Shown here: positions 6,721-12,084 of the stretch, piece by piece | Position numbering within the stretch: position 1 is the first letter of the stretch | Layout of the letters: each line of letters starts with the position of its first letter | Assembly: GCA_027485535.1 (NCBI GenBank) | Contig: JAIXQV010000198.1 | Span: 1-12,084 of the forward strand | DNA length: 12,084 nucleotides | Direction: 5' to 3' | Source: Oxalobacteraceae bacterium | Lineage (GTDB): Bacteria > Pseudomonadota > Gammaproteobacteria > Burkholderiales > Burkholderiaceae_D | Translations under genes and position numbers: made by a program | The notes under the pieces: model-generated | What the model was told of the DNA's origin: nothing | Seen by the model: only the letters and a program-made list of their open reading frames with translations | Databases searched by the model: none

Positions 6721-7728
6721 ATGTTGCGCGCGTCTTTTACATCCCCATCTGCGTTACCCCGTTTTCGTCTGATTGGCGAGGCCCCGTCCATGCGCGCCTT
6801 GCGCGAGCAAATCCTGCGGATTGCGGATAGTGAGGCAGCAGTGGCGATTGTCGGGGAGTCAGGTAGCGGCAAGGAACTCGCCGCGCGTGACTTACATACC
6901 CATAGCCTGCGGAGTGTGCACCCCTTCATTGCAGTGAATTGCGGTGCTATTCCGGAGGCACTGATGGAGTCGGAGTTTTTCGGTCACCGCCGTGGTGCAT
7001 TTACCGGCGCCCATGAAGAACGCAGCGGTTTTTTTCAGGCGGCTCATCGCGGTACGCTGTTTCTTGATGAGGTGGCAGAATTACCGCCCTCGATGCAGGT
7101 GAAGCTATTGCGCGCACTGCAGGAGCGCAGCGTGCGCAAGCTGGGTGGTCAGCGCGAGGAAACGGTTGACGTGCGGATTGTGTCGGCGACCAACCGTGAT
7201 CTTTCGGATGCCGTACGGCGCGGGGAGTTTCGTCAGGACTTGTACTACCGCTTGCAGGTCATTGACTTGCGTTTACCCCCATTACGTGAGCGCCGCGAGG
7301 ATATTCCCCTGCTGTGCGAAGCTATTTTGAACAGATTAGCCGGAGATCGTCGGCCTCAGTTATCTGCAGACGCCATGGTGCGGCTGTGCGCCCATGACTT
7401 TCCCGGTAATGTGCGCGAGCTGGAGAATATCCTCGAGCGCGCGCTCGCCTTGGTGCCGGACCAGAGTATAGAAGCGGAAGATTTGCAGTTTGAGCCTGCG
7501 CTACGCTTGTCGAACGCGCTTGGGTCTTCTGCGGTGTGTTCTGATCACGGCGATGCGGCCTTGCCACTGTGCCTGCCGGCCCACCTGCGCATGGTGGAGC
7601 GAGCGCTGCTGAGGCGGGCTTTGCGGCAGGCGCGTTTTCAGCGCGCACAAGCCGCGCAACTGCTTGGGATAAGCTTGCGGCAATTGAGATACCGCATGCA
7701 ACGACTGGCCATCCATGAGTATGACTGA
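6721..7728 (+). CDS. Sigma-54-dependent activator of PilR type lacking the receiver domain
   Basis: The 335-aa product (from ATG 6721) is a bacterial enhancer-binding protein that remodels sigma-54 RNA polymerase by ATP hydrolysis. LIGEAPSMRALREQI (17-31) is the usual entry to the AAA+ domain. Then come Walker A GESGSGKE (45-52), the sigma-54-contacting GAFTGA loop (92-97), Walker B GTLFLDE (111-117), sensor I SATNRDL (155-161), FRQDLYYRL with the arginine fingers (170-178) and sensor II FPGNVRELEN (227-236). A Fis-type HTH occupies about 292-331 (RAQAAQLLGISLRQLRYRMQRL). All key residues are intact. What is missing is the roughly 120-residue phosphoacceptor receiver of PilR, and no pilS lies upstream. 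An in-frame TTG at 6586 would add 45 unrecognisable residues. The 14-nt overlap with ampD matches the pilR-ampD arrangement of relatives. It could be a PspF-like constitutive activator or a decaying gene. Confidence 0.87.
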   Translation: MLRASFTSPSALPRFRLIGEAPSMRALREQILRIADSEAAVAIVGESGSGKELAARDLHTHSLRSVHPFIAVNCGAIPEALMESEFFGHRRGAFTGAHEERSGFFQAAHRGTLFLDEVAELPPSMQVKLLRALQERSVRKLGGQREETVDVRIVSATNRDLSDAVRRGEFRQDLYYRLQVIDLRLPPLRERREDIPLLCEAILNRLAGDRRPQLSADAMVRLCAHDFPGNVRELENILERALALVPDQSIEAEDLQFEPALRLSNALGSSAVCSDHGDAALPLCLPAHLRMVERALLRRALRQARFQRAQAAQLLGISLRQLRYRMQRLAIHEYD

Positions 7729-8335
7729 ATCAATCTACCCCATCGACGACACTGGTTGGTGCCGCAACGCGCGTCACGCCGAGTGCAGTAATTTTGATGC
7801 GCGCCCTGAAGGCGCCGAGATTCGCTTGCTGGTGGTGCATAACATCAGCCTGCCGCCGGGCGAGTTTGGCGGGCGCTACATTGAAGATCTTTTCGCGAAT
7901 CGGCTCGATTACGACGCCCACCCCTACTTTGCGCAACTCAGAGGGCTGCGGGTTTCGGCACATTTTCTGATCCGACGCGATGGCGAGTTGCTGCAGTTCG
8001 TTTCCACCCATGACCGAGCCTGGCACGCGGGTGCGTCGAATTTCAATGGTCGTGAGCGTTGTAATGACTTTTCGATCGGTATCGAAATGGAAGGTACCGA
8101 TAGCGACGCCTATTGCGATGCGCAATATGCAACTTTAGCGGCGGTCACGGAGGGGCTTTTGCGTGCGCATCCGATCACCGATGTGTGCGGTCACCAACAT
8201 ATTTCACCTGATCGCAAGACCGATCCCGGGCCCAGTTTCGATTGGATGCACTTTCGTGGTGCGCTCGCGGCGCTGCAAAATGCGAATCAACTGCCTACCT
8301 CTAAAACAGGTCAGGTGGTAAATTTTCCTATGTGA
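7715..8335 (+). CDS. ampD: 1,6-anhydro-N-acetylmuramyl-L-alanine amidase AmpD
   Basis: AmpD is the cytoplasmic zinc amidase of murein recycling. It splits the stem peptide from anhydro-MurNAc and so keeps AmpR-type beta-lactamase inducers low. The protein has 206 aa, slightly longer than the E. coli enzyme because of a C-terminal tail. Zinc ligands are readable as H42 (VVHNISLPPGEFGG), H160 (CGHQHISPDRKTDPG) and D170. K168 lies 8 residues after H160, and the spacing matches H154/K162/D164 of the Citrobacter enzyme. Glu124 in SIGIEMEGTD corresponds to the catalytic glutamate. There is no signal peptide, as expected for AmpD rather than AmiD. The ATG at 7715 overlaps the activator gene by 14 nt, and the ATG at 7721 is an equally possible start. 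Translational coupling to the upstream gene is likely. Confidence 0.95.
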   Translation: MSMTESIYPIDDTGWCRNARHAECSNFDARPEGAEIRLLVVHNISLPPGEFGGRYIEDLFANRLDYDAHPYFAQLRGLRVSAHFLIRRDGELLQFVSTHDRAWHAGASNFNGRERCNDFSIGIEMEGTDSDAYCDAQYATLAAVTEGLLRAHPITDVCGHQHISPDRKTDPGPSFDWMHFRGALAALQNANQLPTSKTGQVVNFPM

Positions 8336-8352
8336 TTTGGCCCAAATACCGG

Positions 8353-8381
8353 TTGCAACTTGACCGCTTGAGCCCTACAAT
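8353..8381 (+). promoter_or_regulatory. Putative sigma-70 promoter of nrdAB
   Basis: TTGCAA (8353-8358) and TACAAT (8376-8381, five of six matches to TATAAT) are separated by exactly 17 bp. Transcription would start near 8388, giving a leader of about 270 nt before nrdA. An overlapping NrdR-type box supports the assignment. A TTGACC at 8360-8365 is a better -35 but has no -10 at proper distance. Confidence 0.6.
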
Positions 8382-8387
8382 TAGTAC
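8372..8387 (+). promoter_or_regulatory. NrdR-type box 1 (upstream), over the -10 of the nrdAB promoter
   Basis: GCCCTACAATTAGTAC is compared with the NrdR consensus acaCwAtATwTtGtgt. The core C, w, A, A, w, T and G positions agree, and one conserved T is an A. Alone it would be weak. It lies exactly 31 bp from the core of box 2, the three-turn spacing NrdR requires, and covers the -10 element, where binding would block polymerase. Confidence 0.6.
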
Positions 8388-8402
8388 CTGCTAGCCGCTA
8401 AT

Positions 8403-8418
8403 CCACTAGATATAGTAG
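8403..8418 (+). promoter_or_regulatory. NrdR-type box 2 (downstream)
   Basis: CCACTAGATATAGTAG matches all strongly conserved positions of the NrdR consensus (C, A, A, T, T, G of CwAtATwTtG) and has the expected dyad ACTA-GATA-TAGT. Fifteen bp separate it from box 1. NrdR is the ATP/dATP-sensing zinc-finger/ATP-cone repressor of ribonucleotide reductase operons, and its gene is not in this window. Confidence 0.7.
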
Positions 8419-8618
8419 CAAAGCGTTCCAACTGATCCGACCAAGCATCACAAGTGCGACCGCTGTTTTTCGGAACATTCCGAGCCAAATCGGGATTGGT
8501 CGGAGCCCATCGGCAGTAAACATTTTCCAAGCTGGGCCGGCATTTTCAGGATGCGCGGTATCTGATTGGGAAAAAATCGATAACAGTGCCGGGATATCAC
8601 CCGGCATAGCTCAAACAA

Positions 8619-8645
8619 CCGGATCTTCGAATCCGGCGTTTTTTT
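8619..8645 (+). terminator. Intrinsic-terminator-like hairpin directly upstream of nrdA
   Basis: CCGGAT (8619-8624) pairs with ATCCGG (8631-8636) around CTTCGA, followed by CG and seven T's (8639-8645). The nrdA Shine-Dalgarno sequence starts at 8647. It could end read-through from ampD, but the mapped nrdAB promoter candidate lies upstream of it, so nrdAB transcripts would have to pass it. Confidence 0.75.
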
Positions 8646-8656
8646 CAGGAGGCGCA

Positions 8657-11536
8657 GTGCTTACATCTCAGGATACTTCCGGCAAGGTTTCGCCCGAGTT
8701 CGTGCCCGTCGCTCCCGCGCTCGCGCCCTCCACACCAGCGCAGACGGCTGCGCTGTCCGATTACCGGATCATCCGGCGCAATGGCGCGGTAGTGGGTTTC
8801 GAGCCTTCCAAGATTTCGATCGCCATGACCAAGGCCTTCCTCGCGGTGAATGGCGGTCAAGGTGCTGCCTCAGCGCGTGTGCGCGAACTGGTTGAGCAAC
8901 TTACGCAGGGCGTGGTTGGCGCGATGATGCGTCGTCAGCCTGCTGGCGGTACTTTCCACATCGAAGATGTACAGGATCAAGTCGAACTCGCGCTGATGCG
9001 CTCGGGTGAGCATGACGTAGCTCGTGCCTATGTGCTGTACCGCGCCAAGCGGCAAGAAGAGCGTGCGCAGCAGCAGCAGGCTAAGGCCGCGACAGAGCCG
9101 CACACCACCATACAGATCGATGTCGACGGCCAGCGTGTTGCGCTGGATCACGACAAGCTGATGAAAATGATCCGAGCAGCGTGCATCGGCTTGGAGCAGC
9201 ATGTTGATGCTGACGCAATCCTGCACGAGACCGTGCGCAACTTGTACGACGGCGTGCCGGTTGAAGAGCTCTACAAGTCCGCCATTCTTGCTGCGCGTGC
9301 GCTGATGGAAAAAGACCCAGCCTACAGCCAGGTCACTGCGCGCCTGCTCATGCACACGATTCGCAAAGAGGTGTTTGGTCGCGAAGTGGCGCAAGCCGAT
9401 GCGGGCGAAGCCTATATCGACTACTTCCCGCGTTTCATCAAGCGCGGTGTGGAAGCCGAGCTGCTGGACGACAAGCTGTCCCAATTTGATCTGCCGAAGC
9501 TGGCAGCAGCTTTGCTGCCGGAGCGTGATCTGCAGTTTGGTTATCTTGGTCTGCAAACGCTGTATGACCGCTATTTCCTGCATGTGCAGGGCGCTCGTAT
9601 CGAGATGCCGCAGGCATTCTTCATGCGCGTCGCCATGGGCTTGGCGCTGAACGAGATCGATCGTGAAGCCCGCGCCATTGAGTTCTATCACCTGCTATCG
9701 AGCTTCGATTTCATGAGCTCGACACCGACCCTGTTCAACTCAGGCACGCAGCGCTCGCAGCTCTCCTCGTGCTATCTGACCACGGTAGCGGATGATCTCG
9801 ACGGAATTTACGAGGCAATCAAAGAAAACGCGCTGCTCGCCAAGTACGCAGGCGGTCTGGGCAATGACTGGACGCCGGTACGCGCGCTCGGCGCTCATAT
9901 CAAAGGTACTAATGGCAAGTCGCAAGGCGTTGTCCCGTTCCTGAAGGTAGTGAACGACACCGCTGTTGCGGTTAATCAAGGCGGCAAGCGCAAGGGCGCA
10001 GTCTGCGCTTACCTCGAAACCTGGCACATGGATATCGAGGAGTTCCTCGATCTGCGCAAGAACACCGGTGATGATCGCCGCCGTACGCATGACATGAACA
10101 CCGCAAACTGGATTCCAGATCTGTTCATGAAGCGCGTTATGGAGAAAGGCGAGTGGACGTTGTTCTCGCCTTCCGATGTGCCTGACCTGCACGACCTGTA
10201 TGGCAAGAAGTTCGAAGAAGCCTACTTGCGTTACGAGGCGCGCTGCGCCTCCGGCGAAATGAAGCTGTTCAAGAAAGTACAGGCCAACGACCTCTGGCGC
10301 AAAATGCTCTCGATGCTGTTCGAGACCGGACACCCTTGGATTACCTTCAAGGATCCATGCAACATCCGCTCGCCGCAGCAGCACGTCGGCGTAGTGCACA
10401 GCTCCAATCTTTGCACCGAGATCACGCTGAACACCAACGAGGCCGAGATCGCCGTTTGCAATCTCGGCTCGGTGAACCTGCCAGCGCACATGAAAGATGG
10501 CAAGCTCGACCACGAGAAGCTGCAGCGCACGATCCGTATCGCGATGCGCATGCTCGATAACGTGATCGACATCAACTACTACTCGGTCAAAAAAGCGCGC
10601 GACTCCAACCTGCGTCACCGGCCAGTGGGTATGGGCATCATGGGCTTCCAGGATTGCCTGCATGTCATGCGTGTGCCCTATGCATCGAAAGATGCGGTCG
10701 AGTTCGCTGATCGTTCGATGGAAGCGGTCTGCTATTACGCCTACATGGCATCTACCGAGTTGGCTGAAGAGCGCGGCACTTACAGTTCTTACCGTGGCTC
10801 GTTGTGGGATCGCGGCATCCTGCCGCAAGACTCATTGAAATTGCTGGCGGAAGAGCGCGGCGGTTATCTGGAGGTCGATACGGCTGAGACGATGGATTGG
10901 CCAGCGCTGCGCGCTCGCATCAAGCAGCACGGTATGCGCAACTCCAACTGCGTGGCCATCGCGCCGACCGCGACCATCTCGAACATCATCGGCGTCTCGG
11001 CATGTATCGAGCCGACTTACCAAAATCTGTACGTCAAGTCCAACCTGTCTGGCGAGTTCACCGACATCAATGAATACTTGGTGCGTGACCTGAAAGCCAG
11101 CGGGCTGTGGGACGAGGTAATGGTGGCCGATCTGAAATACTTCGATGGCAGCCTGGCGCGCATCGACCGCATTCCTGAAGACTTGCGCGCCTTGTACGCT
11201 ACTGCGTTTGAGGTCGAGCCGAGCTGGCTGGTCGAGGCCGCCTCGCGTCGCCAGAAGTGGATCGACCAGGCGCAGTCGCTCAACATCTACATGGCCGGCG
11301 CCTCTGGCAAGCGTCTCGACGAGACCTACAAGCTGGCTTGGCTGCGTGGTCTAAAGACGACGTACTACCTCCGCACCATGGCAGCGACCCACGTTGAGAA
11401 GTCCACCACCAAGGTGGGTTCACTGAACGCTGTTTCGTCCGATATGCCGGCGGCCCCCGCTGCTGCTGCCGATGGCGCAGCTTGCTATTTGCGACCTGGT
11501 GATCCGGGCTTCGAAGAGTGCGAGGCTTGCCAGTAA
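8657..11536 (+). CDS. nrdA: Class I ribonucleotide reductase, alpha (large) subunit NrdA, with two ATP-cones
   Basis: NrdA reduces ribonucleoside diphosphates to deoxy forms using a radical supplied by NrdB. The 959-aa chain is about 200 residues longer than E. coli NrdA. A first ATP-cone (about 35-137, RNGAVVGFEPSKISIAMTKA) is followed by a second cone-like segment (about 150-240, DGQRVALDHDKLMKMIRAAC). The catalytic barrel carries the disulfide pair C372 (QLSSCYL) and C601 (IAVCNLGSVNL), thiyl C586 with N584 and E588 (NLCTEI), PTATISNIIG near residue 773 and the radical-path tyrosines Y903/Y904 (TTYYLRTM). The C-terminal redox tail has C955 and C958 (FEECEACQ). The start is GTG, fixed by AGGAGG at 8647-8652, four bases upstream. 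A low-complexity Pro/Ala linker (residues about 15-32) precedes the first cone. nrdB follows after 92 nt. Confidence 0.97.
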   Translation: MLTSQDTSGKVSPEFVPVAPALAPSTPAQTAALSDYRIIRRNGAVVGFEPSKISIAMTKAFLAVNGGQGAASARVRELVEQLTQGVVGAMMRRQPAGGTFHIEDVQDQVELALMRSGEHDVARAYVLYRAKRQEERAQQQQAKAATEPHTTIQIDVDGQRVALDHDKLMKMIRAACIGLEQHVDADAILHETVRNLYDGVPVEELYKSAILAARALMEKDPAYSQVTARLLMHTIRKEVFGREVAQADAGEAYIDYFPRFIKRGVEAELLDDKLSQFDLPKLAAALLPERDLQFGYLGLQTLYDRYFLHVQGARIEMPQAFFMRVAMGLALNEIDREARAIEFYHLLSSFDFMSSTPTLFNSGTQRSQLSSCYLTTVADDLDGIYEAIKENALLAKYAGGLGNDWTPVRALGAHIKGTNGKSQGVVPFLKVVNDTAVAVNQGGKRKGAVCAYLETWHMDIEEFLDLRKNTGDDRRRTHDMNTANWIPDLFMKRVMEKGEWTLFSPSDVPDLHDLYGKKFEEAYLRYEARCASGEMKLFKKVQANDLWRKMLSMLFETGHPWITFKDPCNIRSPQQHVGVVHSSNLCTEITLNTNEAEIAVCNLGSVNLPAHMKDGKLDHEKLQRTIRIAMRMLDNVIDINYYSVKKARDSNLRHRPVGMGIMGFQDCLHVMRVPYASKDAVEFADRSMEAVCYYAYMASTELAEERGTYSSYRGSLWDRGILPQDSLKLLAEERGGYLEVDTAETMDWPALRARIKQHGMRNSNCVAIAPTATISNIIGVSACIEPTYQNLYVKSNLSGEFTDINEYLVRDLKASGLWDEVMVADLKYFDGSLARIDRIPEDLRALYATAFEVEPSWLVEAASRRQKWIDQAQSLNIYMAGASGKRLDETYKLAWLRGLKTTYYLRTMAATHVEKSTTKVGSLNAVSSDMPAAPAAAADGAACYLRPGDPGFEECEACQ

Positions 11537-11541
11537 ACGGT

Positions 11542-11578
11542 TGCCGGCTTGCGCAAACAGATGCTGCTCAAGCCGGCA
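11542..11578 (+). repeat. Intercistronic hairpin between nrdA and nrdB
   Basis: TGCCGGCTTG (11542-11551) pairs perfectly with CAAGCCGGCA (11569-11578) around a 17-nt loop, 5 nt after the nrdA stop. No U-run follows, so full termination is unlikely. It could protect the nrdA mRNA 3' end or set the subunit ratio. The rest of the 92-nt spacer holds only the nrdB ribosome-binding site. Confidence 0.7.
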
Positions 11579-11628
11579 CCGCAATAAACATCTATCCTTG
11601 ACGTCTTACGCACCAGAAGGAATACAAC

Positions 11629-12084
11629 ATGCTCTCTTGGGATGATGAAGCAGCGGCAGTAGCACCGCGCACCTCGCAACCTGCACCTCGCCTGCAAGCA
11701 GTGATGCCGACGCCGCCGTTTGCGCCATTAGCGGATGCAGCGCTTGATCCGGGCATTCTTGCCCGTACCGAGCCGCGTGCGGATGCCAGCAATCGCGTGA
11801 ATGCGGTCGACAAGCGCATTATTAATGGCCAGACCGATGTCAACCAGTTGGTGCCGTTCAAGTACAAGTGGGCTTGGGACAAGTACCTTGCTGGCTGCGC
11901 CAACCATTGGATGCCGCAGGAAATCAACATGCAGCGCGATATCGAGCTGTGGAAGAATCCGAACGGACTGACCGAAGACGAGCGCCGCTTGGTAAAACGC
12001 AACCTCGGCTTTTTCGTGACCGCCGACTCGTTGGCGGCGAACAATATCGTGCTCGGCACCTACCGCTTCATCACCGCGCCCGAG
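11629..12084 (+). CDS. nrdB: Class I ribonucleotide reductase, beta (small) subunit NrdB, N-terminal part (runs off the window)
   Basis: The 152 codons present encode the radical-generating R2 subunit. AAGGA at 11617-11621, seven bases before the ATG, fixes the start. The first 55 residues or so are a Pro/Ala-rich extension. The ferritin-like fold begins near NAVDKRIINGQTDVNQLVPFKY, then WMPQEINMQRDIELW (94-108) and TEDERRLVKRNLGFF. Asp133 in FVTADSLAANN probably corresponds to the first metal ligand (D84 in E. coli; in the chlamydial class Ic enzyme this position is Glu). The other metal ligands and the position of the radical tyrosine lie beyond the edge, so class Ia cannot be fully confirmed. 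It is co-oriented with nrdA and surely co-transcribed. Confidence 0.95.
   Translation, partial: MLSWDDEAAAVAPRTSQPAPRLQAVMPTPPFAPLADAALDPGILARTEPRADASNRVNAVDKRIINGQTDVNQLVPFKYKWAWDKYLAGCANHWMPQEINMQRDIELWKNPNGLTEDERRLVKRNLGFFVTADSLAANNIVLGTYRFITAPE

Larger units (their letters stand above)
8388..8656 (+). promoter_or_regulatory. Long structured nrdAB leader (candidate regulatory RNA)
   Basis: This covers most of the non-coding stretch between ampD and nrdA. Visible pairings in order are: 8436-8444 with 8496-8504 (9 bp, TCCGACCAA/TTGGTCGGA), enclosing a TCGGAA-CA-TTCCGA palindrome at 8470-8483; an outer ACTG/CAGT (8431-8434 with 8514-8517); a bulged hairpin at 8559-8582 (TATC-t-GATT / AATCGATA); TGCCGGG/CCCGGCA at 8587-8606; and the terminator-like hairpin at 8619-8636. 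CCGGCA at 8537-8542 can alternatively pair with TGCCGG at 8587-8592, so mutually exclusive folds are possible. I recognise no known riboswitch consensus, and no leader peptide with a good ribosome-binding site is apparent. Confidence 0.5.

Noticed and set aside
8398..8607. Minus-strand 69-codon frame across the nrdA leader (MPGDIPALLSIFSQSD...)
   Set aside because: It has only a weak, too-close ribosome-binding site, matches no known family, and lies across the hairpins and NrdR box of the leader. Conservation in relatives could revive it.
8600..8638. tRNA-like pieces: GGCATAGCTCA followed by CTTCGAATCCGGC
   Set aside because: They resemble a D-arm start and a T-loop, but only about 38 nt separate the ends. 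There is no anticodon arm, no acceptor pairing and no CCA. The second piece is better explained as the terminator hairpin.
8870..9691. Minus-strand 273-codon frame inside nrdA, and a second of 362 codons at 9740-10828
   Set aside because: Long antisense frames are expected opposite a biased, G+C-rich coding gene. The plus strand encodes an unmistakable NrdA with all catalytic residues.
11598..11629. Possible internal promoter for nrdB (TTGACG at 11598-11603)
   Set aside because: The only -10-like sequence, TACAAC, is 20 bp away and runs into the start codon, leaving no leader.
11592..12059. Minus-strand 155-codon frame over the start of nrdB
   Set aside because: It is antisense to a clear NrdB sequence with its own ribosome-binding site, and has no recognisable domain.
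1..12084. CRISPR array, insertion sequence, prophage or other mobile system
   Set aside because: No regularly spaced direct repeats, transposase, integrase or phage-like genes were found on either strand. The gene content is core housekeeping.

Overview
The window is chromosomal housekeeping DNA from a betaproteobacterium. This is judged from protein sequence and gene order: rppH divergent from proS, a lysine/alanine-rich H1-like SWIB protein, ffh divergent from a CcsA-like ypjD gene, pilR overlapping ampD, then nrdAB. No insertion sequence, integrase, CRISPR array, tRNA or rRNA gene was found, and nothing marks the region as an island.

Layout. Positions 1-74 (-) are the first 24 codons of rppH. 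An AT-rich divergent promoter region leads to proS (245-1966, +), followed after 5 nt by a secreted lytic transglycosylase gene (1972-2589). A 104-bp inverted-repeat element starts at that gene's stop codon. Next come a small periplasmic TPR protein (2755-3207, +) and a symmetric terminator at 3255-3290, shared with the convergent H1-like/SWIB gene (3304-3774, -). A strong palindrome at 3878-3916 separates that gene from ffh (3977-5344, -). Divergent from ffh is a + strand series: ypjD-like (5469-6281), a PP0621-type small zinc-ribbon-like protein (6278-6532), a sigma-54 activator of PilR type without a receiver domain (6721-7728), and ampD (7715-8335). After a 321-bp non-coding stretch come nrdA (8657-11536) and the 5' part of nrdB (11629 to the window end).

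How the genes work together. proS and ffh serve translation and protein targeting. The transglycosylase and AmpD belong to murein turnover and recycling. NrdA and NrdB form the class I ribonucleotide reductase. Two places deserve attention. First, the nrdAB control region has a sigma-70-like promoter (8353-8381) and two NrdR-type boxes whose cores are exactly 31 bp apart, one lying over the -10. These are followed by an inferred leader of about 270 nt that ends in an intrinsic-terminator-like hairpin plus seven T's directly before the nrdA Shine-Dalgarno sequence. This looks like repression at initiation plus a possible attenuation step or an unrecognised structured RNA. Second, the PilR-type activator keeps its full AAA+ and Fis-type HTH parts but has neither a receiver domain nor an adjacent pilS. 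If expressed, it would be a PspF-like regulator, probably active without phosphorylation. The rest is ordinary.
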